The notes beneath the pieces were generated by a model, which did not search any database, was not told the DNA's origin, and saw only the letters and a list, made by a program, of their open reading frames with translations. The position numbers and the translations under genes are program-made. 64,000 bases of DNA from a bacterium (GTDB lineage Bacteria; Actinomycetota; Acidimicrobiia; Spongiisociales; Spongiisociaceae), in NCBI GenBank assembly GCA_028820935.1, contig JAPPHZ010000036.1, positions 1 through 64,000 on the forward strand, written 5' to 3'. This document shows positions 27,523-37,167 of the stretch, piece after piece (positions within the stretch are counted from its first letter, which is position 1; every line of letters starts with the position of its first letter).

Positions 27523-28338
27523 ATGAGGATCGGTTATCAAGGCGAAGGCCTTTCATACTCGGACCAGGTGGCGATCCGGCTCTTCCCGGAGGCACAACGG
27601 GTCGGTTTCGGCAGCTTCGCTCGGGCCTTCCAGGCGCTCGGGCACGGTGATGTCGATCGGCTGGTGCTGCCGATCGAGAACTCCACCGTCGGGAGCATCC
27701 TGCCGGTTCTCGACCGCCTGGCCCGGCACCCGGTATCGATCATCGGCGAGCACCTCATCGAGGTGCGCCATGCTCTGATCGGCCTCCCGGGATCGACCAT
27801 CGACGGTATCGAGGAGGTCTGGTCCCATCCCCAAGCCCTCTCACAGGCGGACGACCGCATCGAGCAGGCAGGATGGAACCCGATTCCTTTCTATGACACG
27901 GCGGGCGCGGTAAGGGCCGTTGTCGAGAGAGGCGATCCTTCGGTGGCGGCGCTTGCCCCCCGCCACACGGCCCGGCGCCATGGCGGGAAGGTACTCCAGG
28001 AGGACTTCCTGGATCGGGACCACAACACCACCCGGTTCGTGATCCTGGCCAGCGACGGATGGGAGGTGAGCGAGGACGCAAACAAGACTTCGATGGTGTT
28101 CGAGACGGCGCACTCACCCGGCGCGCTGGCCCTTGCCCTGACCGAACTCGGCCTGCGGGGCGCCAACCTGACCCACCTGCAGTCGCGGCCCGCGGACGAG
28201 GCCTGGAAATACCGGTTCTACGCCGACATGATCCACAAGCCCGGTCCGCAGGGAGTGAAGGACGTCCTCGAGCCCCGCCCGGCCACCCTGGCTGCGTTGC
28301 GGATACTGGGTACCTACCCGGCCGCCGAGGTCCCCTGA
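27523..28338 (+). CDS. pheA: prephenate dehydratase with ACT domain (copy 2)
   Basis: A 271-residue prephenate dehydratase: IGYQGEGLSYSDQVA, VLPIENSTVGSI, catalytic TRF in HNTTRFVIL, and an ACT domain with HSPGALALAL and LQSRP. It is clearly diverged from the copy at 7541 and lacks that copy's C-terminal extension. ATG 27523 is chosen because homology starts there; an upstream in-frame stretch is unconserved. One copy may serve phenylalanine synthesis and the other arogenate or a specialised pathway (inference). Confidence 0.92.
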   Translation: MRIGYQGEGLSYSDQVAIRLFPEAQRVGFGSFARAFQALGHGDVDRLVLPIENSTVGSILPVLDRLARHPVSIIGEHLIEVRHALIGLPGSTIDGIEEVWSHPQALSQADDRIEQAGWNPIPFYDTAGAVRAVVERGDPSVAALAPRHTARRHGGKVLQEDFLDRDHNTTRFVILASDGWEVSEDANKTSMVFETAHSPGALALALTELGLRGANLTHLQSRPADEAWKYRFYADMIHKPGPQGVKDVLEPRPATLAALRILGTYPAAEVP

Positions 28339-28408
28339 TAACAAACGAGCCCAAGAGGTGGGACAGGTTCCACCCTGGTCGACCTCGCCGCCCATGCGTC
28401 GAGGGGAA

Positions 28409-28663
28409 TCAGCGCCCGCCGGCACTCCCATTGTGGCCGACGCTCTCGATGTAGAAGAGGGCGACATCGACCGGCCCGTCGCCGGTCTGTATCTCGGCGA
28501 AATCGACCCCCACCTCGGTCAGCACCCCGGTGAAGGACCTACCGCCGGCAGTGCGGAGTCGGATCGGATGACGGAGCTGTTCCGCTTCGATCAGGGAGTC
28601 CCTGAGGGTCCGCCGCAGCGGTGGGGTACGGGTCGGGGGGTGGTGGTCATGTGTAGCACTCAT
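28409..28663 (-). CDS. small uncharacterised protein, possible Sm-like fold
   Basis: A predicted 84-residue protein. After a His/Pro/Thr-rich start, residues about 25-75 (LIEAEQLRHPIRLRTAGGRSFTGVLTEVGVDFAEIQTG) read as a small beta-barrel with strand pattern and GGR.F.G.L..VG like Sm/LSm or SH3-like domains; family not established. ATG 28663 starts the conserved-looking part. It is divergent from clpS. Confidence 0.5.
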   Translation of the reverse strand: MSATHDHHPPTRTPPLRRTLRDSLIEAEQLRHPIRLRTAGGRSFTGVLTEVGVDFAEIQTGDGPVDVALFYIESVGHNGSAGGR

Positions 28664-28722
28664 GACGTCAGCGTGCCGAGGATCCGGCCGGGTTTCAATA
28701 CCCATGTGTCCGGCGCCACCCG

Positions 28723-28822
28723 AGGAGGGTGCCGGAAGAGACGGGATGGGTTGGTCCTCGAGGTCTTGACCTGGGGTCTCATCTCCTACTAAAGGGCCAG
28801 CGGGACATTTGTCAGCCCCCCT
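28723..28822. repeat. ~100-bp intergenic repeat, copy A
   Basis: Matches 57402-57503: both begin GGAGGGTGC, continue with AAGAGACGGG and a GGTTGG block, and end with a (C)GGACATT block followed by CAGC and a C-rich run. Lies between the divergent 28409-28663 gene and clpS. The terminal inverted repeat is weaker here than in the other copy. Confidence 0.55.
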
Positions 28823-28844
28823 AGCCTCGTGGCCGGCGCCCGGA

Positions 28845-28850
28845 TATCCT
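28845..28850 (+). promoter_or_regulatory. -10 box for leaderless clpS
   Basis: TATCCT ends 6 nt before ATG 28857, with no ribosome site in between. Confidence 0.5.
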
Positions 28851-28856
28851 GCGGTC

Positions 28857-29183
28857 ATGAGCCCGATCATCAGGAGGCCCGCGGGGTCGCCGGCTGCCAC
28901 GATCGCGCCCGAGCGGATCGATGTACCGGAGGTGGACGATCGAGCCGTCCATGATCGTGGTTGGAACGTGGTCGTCTGGAACGACCCCGTGAACCTCATG
29001 TCCTACGTGGTGCTCGTGTTCCGCCGGATCTTCGGCTACTCGGAGGAGAAAGCGACCCGGCTGATGCTCGAGGTGCACCACGAGGGCCGCTCGATCGTCA
29101 GCACGGCGCCGCGCGAGAAGGCGGAGATCGACTGCTACACCCTGCATCGCTACGCGTTGTGGGCGACCATCGAACGGGCGTGA
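28857..29183 (+). CDS. clpS: ClpS adaptor
   Basis: A 108-residue adaptor that binds N-degron substrates and delivers them to ClpCP/ClpAP. After a disordered 35-residue N-terminus comes the core: WNVVVWNDPVNLMSYVVLVFRRIFGYSEEKATRLMLEVHHEGRSIV, which includes the N-end-residue pocket DPVN and the Clp-contact segment. The downstream gene overlaps its stop by one base (TGATG). Confidence 0.93.
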   Translation: MSPIIRRPAGSPAATIAPERIDVPEVDDRAVHDRGWNVVVWNDPVNLMSYVVLVFRRIFGYSEEKATRLMLEVHHEGRSIVSTAPREKAEIDCYTLHRYALWATIERA

Positions 29184-29650
29184 TGCCACGCTTCAAGGTA
29201 TCGGCGGATCGCATCGAGATGCGTCCCGTGGGAGACGACCTGATCGCCCTTTCCCTGATGCAGGAGACGCTCGCGTCGGTGGGCGAGCAGCCTGACGACC
29301 CGGCGGTCGGGCGGCTGTCGGTGGCGGCGTATCCGGATGATGGGGACGCTCAGTCCGAGTACGAACGGCTCATGAATCCGGAGTTGGATCGCCAGCGACG
29401 CATGGACCGGGACGCGGTGGCTTCCGTCCTCAAGGCGGCCGAGAGCGGGAGTGTGGACCTCACCCCTCCGGAGGCGGAAGCGCTGTTGATGGTTCTCAAC
29501 GAGGCTCGCCTGGCCCTCGGCGCCCGGTTGGGGATCGTGGAGGATGGCTGGGGGTCCGACGAGAGGCGAACGTCCGATCCGGTCGCGTTGCTACTTCGTT
29601 ACCTGACCGCCTACCAGGACGATCTCATCCGGGCGCTTTCTAGTTTCTAG
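29183..29650 (+). CDS. DUF2017-type protein
   Basis: A 155-residue acidic, mainly alpha-helical protein (FKVSADRIEMRP, PDDPAVGRLSVAAYPDDGDAQSEYERLMNPEL, LTPPEAEALLMVLNEARLALGARLGI). The clpS-DUF2017 gene pair is common in actinobacteria; the function is unknown, and context suggests a link to Clp proteolysis. The last codons and the TAG stop (29648-29650) are written in a heptanucleotide repeat array that begins inside the coding sequence. Confidence 0.85.
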   Translation: MPRFKVSADRIEMRPVGDDLIALSLMQETLASVGEQPDDPAVGRLSVAAYPDDGDAQSEYERLMNPELDRQRRMDRDAVASVLKAAESGSVDLTPPEAEALLMVLNEARLALGARLGIVEDGWGSDERRTSDPVALLLRYLTAYQDDLIRALSSF

Positions 29651-29723
29651 TTGTTAGTCTCTAGTTTCTAGTGTATAGGTTGTAGTTATTACTAGCAACT
29701 AGCAACTAGCGATTAGCAACCAG
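29641..29723. repeat. heptanucleotide repeat array C
   Basis: Seven TAGTNNN-type heptads in perfect 7-nt register (29641-29689), a TACTAG junction, then four CRAYYAG-type heptads (29696-29723). The two halves are roughly complementary, so a long imperfect hairpin can form. The array starts inside the DUF2017 gene and supplies its stop codon. Confidence 0.8.
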
Positions 29724-29744
29724 AATCAAGCCTCGGAGGTGCCG

Positions 29745-30602
29745 GTGACCAGGGCCACTCGTTACGGGATCTGTACCGATCAGTCGCTGCCCTATCGCAC
29801 TCTCGTGGACCGGTGGAAGTACTACGAGGAGCTGGGGTTCGACAGCATCTGGGATTGTGACCACTTCAACCGGCCCAGCAATCCCTCCGATCCCTACTTC
29901 GAGGGGTGGACTCTTCTGGCTGCGCTCGCCGCGGAGACCGACCGGATCAGGGTCGGCGTGCTCGTGGCCAGCAACACCTTCCGGCATCCGGCGCTGGTGG
30001 CGCAGCAGGCCATCACCATCGACCACATCTCGGGCGGGCGCCTGGAACTGGGCCTCGGGGCAGGGTGGTTCGAGGCCGAACACGAGCAGTTCGGCATACC
30101 GTTGGAGGACCCGCCGGTCCGGGTAGCCAAGTTCAAGGAGGCGGTCGAGGTGATCGACTCCCTTGTCCGCGGCCGCACCACGACCTACGACGGCCGGTAT
30201 TACCGGCTCCGGGACGCGCAGCTGCGACCGCCTCCGCTCCAGTCACCCCGGCCCCCTCTGACACTGGGCGCCCACCGGCCCCGCATGTTGCGGATATGCG
30301 CCGAATTCGCCGATCGCTGGAACTCGCACGGCACGGTCGGCGAGATGGCCGAGCGCAACCGTTTGCTCGACGAGGCCTGCCTGGAGATCGGGCGGGATCC
30401 GAGCGAGATCACCAGGTCCCTCTACGCGTGGATACCCAGCCTGACGACCGTGGGGATGCCGGATCCGTGGACAGGGCCGGAGGCTTTCGCGGAGGTGGTG
30501 GGCCGTTACTCGGAGGTCGGGGTGAACGAGTTCATCTTCGATCAGCCCCGCGCCGACCAGCTGGGGAATGCGGAGGCGATCGCTGCCCGGGTTCTTCGGT
30601 AA
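29745..30602 (+). CDS. LLM-class F420-type oxidoreductase
   Basis: A roughly 285-residue luciferase-like monooxygenase-fold protein, usually F420- or FMN-dependent. Hallmarks: YYEELGFDSIWDCDHFNRP, RVGVLVASNTFRHPALVAQQAITIDHISGGRLELGLGAGWFEAEHEQFGIP and the barrel strand PPLTLGAHRPRMLRICAEFADRWN. Two in-frame GTG codons (29739, 29745); CGGAGG at 29734-29739 favours 29745. Substrate unknown. It precedes the molybdenum hydroxylase genes but is separated from them by 138 bp. Confidence 0.87.
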   Translation: MTRATRYGICTDQSLPYRTLVDRWKYYEELGFDSIWDCDHFNRPSNPSDPYFEGWTLLAALAAETDRIRVGVLVASNTFRHPALVAQQAITIDHISGGRLELGLGAGWFEAEHEQFGIPLEDPPVRVAKFKEAVEVIDSLVRGRTTTYDGRYYRLRDAQLRPPPLQSPRPPLTLGAHRPRMLRICAEFADRWNSHGTVGEMAERNRLLDEACLEIGRDPSEITRSLYAWIPSLTTVGMPDPWTGPEAFAEVVGRYSEVGVNEFIFDQPRADQLGNAEAIAARVLR

Positions 30603-30740
30603 CCGTAGGCGTCCGGATTCCCCGTTTCACCCGGCGCTGATCCGGCCCGGCCGGACGTCAAAACACGGGCATATCTCGACAAGAATCCGGCGATTTTGAT
30701 ACCGTTTAGGTAGCCAGCCGCTCCGAAAGGAAGACGCTTG

Positions 30741-31238
30741 ATGAAGGTGTCCATGTCAGTCAATGGAAGGCAGGTCTCCGGGGAAGCCGAACCACGCACG
30801 CTGCTGGTTCACTTCCTACGGGAGACCCTGGGGTTGACGGGCACGCACGTGGGATGCGAGTCGTCCTACTGCGGTGCCTGCACCATCAGCCTGGACGGCA
30901 AGGCCGTGCTCTCCTGCACCATGCTGGCCGCCCAAGCCGATGGTGCGGATATCACCACCGTCGAGGGTCTGGCCAGCAACGGCGAACTGCATCCGGTCCA
31001 GGAGGGCTTCTGGGAGCGCCACGGCCTCCAGTGCGGCTTCTGCACCCCCGGGATGATCATGTCGGCCGTCACCCTCCTCGAGGAGAACGACAACCCCTCA
31101 GAAGAGGAGATCCGGCGCGGCATCGAGGGCAACCTGTGCCGTTGCACCGGGTACCACAACATCGTGCGGGCAATCGAGTACGCCGGCGCCAAGATGCGCG
31201 GTGAAGAGCCCGCCCCGGCCGAATGGGAGAACGCATGA
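30741..31238 (+). CDS. coxS: molybdenum hydroxylase small subunit, [2Fe-2S]
   Basis: A 165-residue CoxS/CutS-type subunit carrying two [2Fe-2S] clusters. N-terminal plant-ferredoxin-like site [23 protein letters not shown]-terminal helical site [13 protein letters not shown]...[12 protein letters not shown]. Passes electrons from the Mo site to FAD. GAAAGGAAG is a plausible ribosome site before ATG 30741. First gene of coxSLM; overlaps coxL by 4 nt (ATGA). Confidence 0.95.
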   Translation: MKVSMSVNGRQVSGEAEPRTLLVHFLRETLGLTGTHVGCESSYCGACTISLDGKAVLSCTMLAAQADGADITTVEGLASNGELHPVQEGFWERHGLQCGFCTPGMIMSAVTLLEENDNPSEEEIRRGIEGNLCRCTGYHNIVRAIEYAGAKMRGEEPAPAEWENA

Positions 31239-33610
31239 GCTCAACGAGTGTGCTTGGCGGGGTCGTACGGCGCCGTGAAGATCCTGCTCTGATCCAGGGC
31301 GGCGGTCGCTATACCGACGATGTGAAGCTGCTGGGCACCGCCCATGCGGCCTTCGTCCGGAGCCCGTTCGCCCACGCCAGCGTTCTATCGGTCGACACGT
31401 CCGCCGCCGCGGCGATGGACGGGGTGCTGGCCGTCTACACCGCGGCCGATGTGGAGCACCTGGGGCCGCTGGTGGCTCAGGCGCCGGTCGGTGCCCTGCG
31501 GCCGCTGCTCAACAACGGCACCGTGAAGCACGTCGGCGAAGCGGTGGCGATGGTCGTGGCCGAAGATCCGTACGTGGCCCGTGACGCCGCCGATGCGGTC
31601 GATGTCGACTACGACGCTCTGGCAGCCGTGGTGGACCTGAAGCACTCGCTCAGCGACGAGGCGCTTGTCCACGAGGACATGGAGTCGAACACCCTGGTTT
31701 CCTGGACGGGCCCGTTCGGCGCGGACGCCGATGCCCTGGCGGCCGTCAAGGCGGGTATCGATGCGGAGAAGTCCAGGGACGATGTGGTGGTGGTCTCCCA
31801 GGAGATGATCAACCAGCGGCTCATACCGGTTCCGATCGAGCCCCGCTCGGTCATGGCCGACTACCAGGCGGGCTACGGACGCTTTGACGTCTACTCGTCC
31901 ACCCAGATCCCGTCGGCGCTCGCCGGGGCCATCGGCAAGTACTTCGGTCTGGCCCTCAACCAGGTGACCGTCAAGGCGATGGAGGTGGGCGGCGGTTTCG
32001 GCTGCAAGCTCAACGTCTACAACGACGAGGTGCTCGTGGCCTTCGCCTCCAAGCAGCTGGGATGCCCGGTCAAGTGGACCGAGACCCGCCGCGAGGCGGC
32101 CAACTCGACCATCCAGGGACGGGGCTGGATAGCTACCGCCACCATGACCGGCACGACCGACGGTGAGATTCTCGGATTCGAGTTGGAAGGCATCGCCGAC
32201 ATGGGCGCCTACTCCCAGAACTTCACCGTCGCCATCCCGTTCCTCGGGGTGTTCGTCGGGTCGGGCCAGTACTCCTTCCCCACTCATTGGAAGATGGACT
32301 GCGTCACCACCCACACGATGACCACCGACGCCTACCGGGGCGCCGGCCGGCCGGAGGCCGCCTACTACCTGGAGCGGATCCTCGACATGTACTCGAGGAA
32401 GATCGGGGTGGATCCGGCGGAGGTGCGGCGCAAGAACTACATCCCGGCGAGCGAGTTCCCGGGGGCGGTGTCGCCGATGGGGTTCCCCATGGATACGGGG
32501 GACTACGAGACCAACCTGGATGCCGCCCTCGAGTCGGCCGGCTGGTCCGGCCTGCTGGCCGAGCGGGACGCCGCGCGCGCCGAGGGACGCCACGTCGGGG
32601 TCGGGATCGCCACCTATGTCGAGGTATGCGGATTCGGACCCTCGGGCCTGGTGGACCTCGGCTTCTCGTGGGCCGAGTACCAGATGCCGTCGGCGTTCAA
32701 CGGCTCAAGCCTGGTGAGAGTGCATCCGGACGGGTCGGCCACCGTGTCGATCGGAACCGGACCCTCCGGCCAGGGCCACCAGACGACCTGGGCACAGATA
32801 GTCGGAGACGGCCTCGGAATGGATGTCGACCGGATCCGGGTGATCCACGGCGACACCGAGGAGTCCCCGCCCAGCATCGGCACGTTCGGGTCCAGGTCCG
32901 CAGCTGTGGACGGTTCCGCCTGCTACGAGGCCACCCAGAAGGTCCAGGCCAAGGCGGCCAGAATCGCGGCTCACCTGCTCGAAGCATCCGAGGATGACAT
33001 CGAGTTCGCCGACGGAGGCGCCCATGTGGCGGGGACCGACAGTTCGGTCAGTTGGGGCGAGATCGCCAAGACCGCCTACCAGCCTCATCTCCTGCCGGAA
33101 GGTATGGAGGGCGGATTGGAGGCGCACGCCATCTTCAGCCCCGGCAACGCCACCTGGCCGTTCGGCACGCACATCGCCATGGTGGAGGTCGATGCCGATA
33201 CCGGGGACGTGAGGCTGTTGCGATACATCGGGATGGACGACTGCGGCAACGTGATCAGTCCGATGATCGTGGACGGTCAGATCCACGGTGGCATTGCGCA
33301 GGGTGTCGGCCAGGCCATGTTCGAGGATGCGGTCTACGACATGGACGGGAACCTGTTGTCGGCCTCGTTGGTGGACTACATCCTGCCTACCGCCGTCGAC
33401 CTGCCTTCGTTCGAGTTGGGCCGCACGGTGACGCCCACCGATATCAACCCGCTCGGGGTGAAGGGCATCGGCGAGGCGGGCACCATCGGCGCCGCGCAGA
33501 CGGTTGTCAACGCGGTGGTGGACGCCTTGGAGTCGTTGGGTGTGACCCATATCGACATGCCGTTACGCCCCCAACGGGTGTGGCAGGCGATCCAGGACGC
33601 CCAGGCGTAG
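31235..33610 (+). CDS. coxL: molybdenum hydroxylase large subunit, form II CODH-like
   Basis: A 791-residue molybdopterin-binding subunit of the xanthine oxidase family. The active-site loop reads AYRGAGR at 366-372, the form II signature, not the AYXCSFR of proven aerobic CO dehydrogenases (form I). The base Glu is E747 in KGIGEAG. Other cofactor segments: GGGFGCKLN and [11 protein letters not shown]. So CO oxidation cannot be assumed; aldehyde, purine or N-heterocycle hydroxylation is as likely. The adjacent maturation genes suit a modified Mo cofactor. Confidence 0.93.
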   Translation: MSSTSVLGGVVRRREDPALIQGGGRYTDDVKLLGTAHAAFVRSPFAHASVLSVDTSAAAAMDGVLAVYTAADVEHLGPLVAQAPVGALRPLLNNGTVKHVGEAVAMVVAEDPYVARDAADAVDVDYDALAAVVDLKHSLSDEALVHEDMESNTLVSWTGPFGADADALAAVKAGIDAEKSRDDVVVVSQEMINQRLIPVPIEPRSVMADYQAGYGRFDVYSSTQIPSALAGAIGKYFGLALNQVTVKAMEVGGGFGCKLNVYNDEVLVAFASKQLGCPVKWTETRREAANSTIQGRGWIATATMTGTTDGEILGFELEGIADMGAYSQNFTVAIPFLGVFVGSGQYSFPTHWKMDCVTTHTMTTDAYRGAGRPEAAYYLERILDMYSRKIGVDPAEVRRKNYIPASEFPGAVSPMGFPMDTGDYETNLDAALESAGWSGLLAERDAARAEGRHVGVGIATYVEVCGFGPSGLVDLGFSWAEYQMPSAFNGSSLVRVHPDGSATVSIGTGPSGQGHQTTWAQIVGDGLGMDVDRIRVIHGDTEESPPSIGTFGSRSAAVDGSACYEATQKVQAKAARIAAHLLEASEDDIEFADGGAHVAGTDSSVSWGEIAKTAYQPHLLPEGMEGGLEAHAIFSPGNATWPFGTHIAMVEVDADTGDVRLLRYIGMDDCGNVISPMIVDGQIHGGIAQGVGQAMFEDAVYDMDGNLLSASLVDYILPTAVDLPSFELGRTVTPTDINPLGVKGIGEAGTIGAAQTVVNAVVDALESLGVTHIDMPLRPQRVWQAIQDAQA

Positions 33611-33623
33611 GGAGGAGGAGCCC

Positions 33624-34490
33624 ATGTATCCACGACAGTTCGACTACGAAGCGCCCTCCAGCCTGGATGAGGCGCTGGCTGCTCTCGATGCGAATCCGGG
33701 AGCCAAGGTGCTGGCCGGCGGCATGAGCCTGCTGCCGATGATGAAGATGCGGCTGCTGTCGCCCGAGATGGTGGTGGACATCGGCCGGATCGGCGGGTTG
33801 GGTGACATCACCGACAACGGTGATTCCATCTCGATCGGTGCGCTGGTGACCCATGCCGAGGTTGCGGCCAGCGGCCTGGTCCAGGACCACGGCGCGGCGC
33901 TGGCCACGGCTGCTTCCTGGACGGGTGATCGCCAGGTCCGTAACCGGGGTACGTGCTGCGGGTCGATGGTCCATGCCGATGTGGCGGCCGACCAGCCGGT
34001 TGCGGCACTTGCTCTGGGCGCCACGATGGTGGCGGCGTCGTCGGGTGGCACGCGTGAGATCGCGGCTGCCGACTTCTTCGTGGACACGTTGATGTCCGCG
34101 TTGGAGCCCGGCGAGATCCTGACCGAGATGCGGATTCCCAAGGTTGGCGCCGGCACGGGTTCGGCTTACGACAAGCTGGGCCGCCGGGGTGGTCACACGG
34201 ACTATGCGGTGGCCGGCGTTGCTGCTTCGGTGACCCGTTCCAACGGTTCGGTCAGCGCGGCCACGGTGGCGGTGACCGGTGTGGGCAACCGCCCCGTTCT
34301 GGTGCCCGAGGTTGCGGACGCACTGGTCGGTTCCGACGGATCCGACGCCGCCGTCGAGGCGGCGGCCGCCCACGCGACCGCCGGGATCGATGTGCTGGAG
34401 GACCTATACGGGTCGGTCGGCTACAAGACCCACCTCGCTCAGGTGTTCGCAGCCCGCGCAGTCAAGGCAGCCCTGGCCGCAGCCGGGTAG
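33624..34490 (+). CDS. coxM: molybdenum hydroxylase FAD subunit
   Basis: A 288-residue CoxM/CutM-type flavoprotein that hands electrons to the respiratory chain. FAD motifs: AGGMSLLPMMKMRL and NRGTCCGSMVHADVAAD, the latter with CCGS where most members have IGGS. SAYDKLGRRGGHTDYAVAGVAA closes the domain. GGAGGAG precedes the ATG, 13 nt after coxL. A terminator-like hairpin follows. Confidence 0.93.
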   Translation: MYPRQFDYEAPSSLDEALAALDANPGAKVLAGGMSLLPMMKMRLLSPEMVVDIGRIGGLGDITDNGDSISIGALVTHAEVAASGLVQDHGAALATAASWTGDRQVRNRGTCCGSMVHADVAADQPVAALALGATMVAASSGGTREIAAADFFVDTLMSALEPGEILTEMRIPKVGAGTGSAYDKLGRRGGHTDYAVAGVAASVTRSNGSVSAATVAVTGVGNRPVLVPEVADALVGSDGSDAAVEAAAAHATAGIDVLEDLYGSVGYKTHLAQVFAARAVKAALAAAG

Positions 34491-34523
34491 CCCGCAAGAC
34501 CGAAGAAACACAGCCCAACAGAG

Positions 34524-34558
34524 ACCGGCCGCCCCACCAGACCCTCGGGGCGGCCGGT
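34524..34558 (+). terminator. hairpin after coxM
   Basis: ACCGGCCGCCCC (34524-34535) and GGGGCGGCCGGT (34547-34558) give a 12-bp perfect stem with an 11-nt loop, 34 nt after the coxM stop. No T-run follows, as is common in high-GC actinobacteria. It separates the structural genes from the maturation genes. Confidence 0.65.
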
Positions 34559-34801
34559 TCGCGTGTTGGGTGCGAGTCTGATGCAGCGTGGGTCAACTCG
34601 CTTCGCCTCGCCGGATGAGGTGTTCCCGGTGCTTCCCGGATAGGCCGCGACGAAAAGCTGTACTCGAAGCTGTGAAATAGTTGTACTCAGGATGGCGAAA
34701 AAGCCGCACTCGAGCTCGATCGGCGAACGGGCGGCATGAGATGGCACGCCGTGGGCATAGGCGCGGACGTCTCTTGGTAGGGGACGTGTATCCTCTTCTC
34801 G
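34559..34801. other. gap between coxM terminator and moxR
   Basis: No gene supported. Near the end, TATCCT (34789-34794) lies 7 nt before ATG 34802 with no ribosome site, indicating a separate, leaderless promoter for the maturation genes. Confidence 0.45.
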
Positions 34802-35686
34802 ATGATCCCCGCCACGGTCCGAGAAGTCGCCGACGCGCTCGCCGGCCAGCGTTACATCGCCGACCGCTCGCTGGCGGTCACGATCCACCTCGCCCTGCAG
34901 ATGGGCCGTCCGCTGTTCCTAGAGGGAGAGGCCGGAGTCGGCAAGACCGAGGTTGCCAAGGTGCTGGCCGCAATCCTCGATCAGCCCCTCATCCGGCTCC
35001 AGTGCTACGAGGGTCTTGACGCCGGACACGCCCTCTACGAGTGGGACTACGCCCGCCAGATGCTGGCTATCCGGCTGATCGAAGCTCGTGGCGAGGGCGG
35101 AGGGGCGGCCATCTCCGACATCATGAGCCGCGAGTACCTGATCGCCAGGCCGCTGCTAGAGGCTGTGGAGATGGCGGCCGGTGGATCCCGGCCGGTCTTG
35201 CTCATCGACGAGCTCGATCGGGCGGATGAGGAGTTCGAGGCCTACCTTCTGGAGTTGCTGTCGGACTTCCAGGTCACCATTCCGGAGGTTGGAACGGTGG
35301 CCGCCCAGGAGCCCCCTGTGGTGGTGATCACCTCCAACCGCACCCGAGAGATCCACGACGCCCTGAAACGCCGCTGCCTGTACCACTGGATCGACTATCC
35401 CAGCTTCGAGCGAGAGATGGAGATCGTCACGGCCAAGGTGCCCGGCATCGACCAAGCCCTGGCCGCCGATCTGGCCCGGGCGATGGAGAAGTTACGGGAC
35501 CTGGACCTGTTCAAGCCCCCCGGGATTGCCGAGACGCTGGACTGGGCGGCCGCCCTGAACGTGCTAGGCGCGGAGGTGCTTTCGCCCGAGGCGGCCGGCG
35601 ATACGCTAGGGGTCATCCTGAAGTACGAGGAGGACATCGAACGGGTACGCACGGCCGGGGTCGGGGGACTCCTCGTAGCCGGTTGA
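34802..35686 (+). CDS. MoxR-type AAA ATPase (CoxD-like)
   Basis: A 294-residue MoxR AAA+ ATPase: Walker A FLEGEAGVGKTEVAKVLAA, Walker B VLLIDELDRADEEFEAYLLELLSDF, sensor VVITSNRTREIHDALKRR. With the CoxE-type VWA protein next to it, it corresponds to CoxD, needed in known CO dehydrogenases to build the CuSMoO2 centre. Here it may mature or insert the cofactor of the coxSLM enzyme. coxE follows after 6 nt. Confidence 0.9.
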   Translation: MIPATVREVADALAGQRYIADRSLAVTIHLALQMGRPLFLEGEAGVGKTEVAKVLAAILDQPLIRLQCYEGLDAGHALYEWDYARQMLAIRLIEARGEGGGAAISDIMSREYLIARPLLEAVEMAAGGSRPVLLIDELDRADEEFEAYLLELLSDFQVTIPEVGTVAAQEPPVVVITSNRTREIHDALKRRCLYHWIDYPSFEREMEIVTAKVPGIDQALAADLARAMEKLRDLDLFKPPGIAETLDWAAALNVLGAEVLSPEAAGDTLGVILKYEEDIERVRTAGVGGLLVAG

Positions 35687-35692
35687 TCCCTG

Positions 35693-36862
35693 ATGACCGT
35701 CGGCGTGTTCGCTCAGAACGTGATCCACTTCGCGCGCTACCTGCGCGCCAAAGGCCTCGAGGTCGATCCGCGTACCGGCATGGAACTGCTCACCTCGGCC
35801 CACGTGTTGGGTCTCGAAGATGTTCGGGACATCAGGTGCGGGTTCCGGTCGCTGGTGGTAACCCGTCCCGATCAGCTGCCGGTGTTCGAGCAGGCGTTCG
35901 ACCTGTTCTTCGGGTCGGGAGGGCGGAAGCGGCCCCCCGTGGAGGCGGAGTCCGACCGGATGGTTCAGTCCTACCTACCCGTGCTGACCTCGGCCGGCCA
36001 GCTCGACGACGAGGACACGGAGGACAGCAGCGAACAGATGGGGGCTTCTCACGCGGAGCGTCTCGGCACCCGCGACTTCGGCGAGCTGACACCCGACGAG
36101 ATGGCCGAGGTGCGGAGGCTGATTTCTCGCATGGTGTGGAGACCCGCCGAAGCGCTGAGTCGCCGCTGGATGCCCGACTCGATGGGACGCCGCCCCGACA
36201 TGCGGAGGACCCTGCGGAATGCGGTCGGTCCCCGCGGCGAGCTGCTGGAGATGGAGTTCCGATCCCGCCGGCCTCGCCGGCGTCCGCTGGTGATCATCGC
36301 GGACGTGAGCGGATCGATGGAGAAGTACGTGGAACTGCTGCTGTACTTCGCCCACTCGGCCCCGGCACGGATGGGCCGGGTCGAGACCTTCGTGTTCTCC
36401 ACCCGGCTGACCCGCATAACCCACGAGCTGCGCAGGCGGGATCCGGCCATGGCGCTCCGGCTGGTGGCAGGCCGCGTGCACGACTGGTCGGGCGGCACGC
36501 GGATCGGAGAGGCTCTGGCAACCTACAATCGGCTCTGGAGTCGACGGGTGGCTAGAGGTGGTCCGATCGGAATTATCATCAGCGACGGATGGGACCGTGG
36601 AGATCCCGAACTGCTGAGCCAGGAGATGGCGCGGTTCTCGCGCTCCGTCCATCGAACCATCTGGCTGAATCCCCTGGCCGGCCGCAAGGGGTACTCGCCG
36701 GAGACCCGAGGGCTTAAGGCGGCGTTGCCGTACGTGGACGACTTCCTGCCCGCCGCCCGGCTGGTGGATCTAGGTGGGGTCATCCGGCTGTTGGAGTCGA
36801 TACCTCCCCACCCGAACCAGGCCGCAAGACGAACATCTAGGCGAGGAGCCCGGGCATCATGA
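35693..36862 (+). CDS. coxE: CoxE-type VWA protein
   Basis: A 389-residue von Willebrand A protein of the CoxE family. N-terminal helical part ([24 protein letters not shown]) and VWA domain with MIDAS motif [10 protein letters not shown] at about residues 202-211, then [11 protein letters not shown] and [10 protein letters not shown]. Partner of the MoxR ATPase in metallocofactor maturation. Overlaps xdhC by 4 nt (ATGA). Confidence 0.9.
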   Translation: MTVGVFAQNVIHFARYLRAKGLEVDPRTGMELLTSAHVLGLEDVRDIRCGFRSLVVTRPDQLPVFEQAFDLFFGSGGRKRPPVEAESDRMVQSYLPVLTSAGQLDDEDTEDSSEQMGASHAERLGTRDFGELTPDEMAEVRRLISRMVWRPAEALSRRWMPDSMGRRPDMRRTLRNAVGPRGELLEMEFRSRRPRRRPLVIIADVSGSMEKYVELLLYFAHSAPARMGRVETFVFSTRLTRITHELRRRDPAMALRLVAGRVHDWSGGTRIGEALATYNRLWSRRVARGGPIGIIISDGWDRGDPELLSQEMARFSRSVHRTIWLNPLAGRKGYSPETRGLKAALPYVDDFLPAARLVDLGGVIRLLESIPPHPNQAARRTSRRGARAS

Positions 36863-37167
36863 AGGATGAGCTGAGTGTCTACAACCGATGGATCGAGGAA
36901 GGGAAGCAGGTCGCGGTGGCGACCGTGGTGCGGGTCAAGGGTTCGGCTCCCCGGCCCGAGGGCGCCAAGTTCCTGGTGTCGTCCGACGGTGACATGGAGG
37001 GCTCGGTCAGCGGGGGATGCGTCGAGAACGACGTGTTCCTGCACGCCCAGGAGGTGCTCGCTACGGGAGAGCCTCGCCTGGTGACCTACGGCATCGCCGA
37101 CGAAGACGCCTTCGAGGTAGGCCTGGCTTGTGGAGGGACCATCCAGGTGCTGGTAGAGAAATGGTGA
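36859..37167 (+). CDS. xdhC: XdhC N-terminal-domain protein
   Basis: A 102-residue protein made only of the XdhC/CoxI N-terminal domain: [56 protein letters not shown], including the conserved Cys residues (GGCVE, LACGG). XdhC proteins bind and sulfurate the Mo cofactor. The gene ends naturally and overlaps the next start by 7 nt; the next gene has its own N-terminal part, so this is a dedicated small subunit rather than a broken gene. Confidence 0.87.
   Translation: MKDELSVYNRWIEEGKQVAVATVVRVKGSAPRPEGAKFLVSSDGDMEGSVSGGCVENDVFLHAQEVLATGEPRLVTYGIADEDAFEVGLACGGTIQVLVEKW

Noticed and set aside
29641-29723. CRISPR-like array
   Set aside because: Units are 7 bp with no unique spacers and no cas genes nearby; these are simple heptanucleotide arrays.
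31235-33610. proven aerobic CO dehydrogenase
   Set aside because: The active-site loop is AYRGAGR (form II), not AYXCSFR; CO oxidation cannot be claimed.
34559-34801. possible minus-strand gene between coxM and moxR
   Set aside because: The frame runs antisense into both neighbours and shows no domain or ribosome site.
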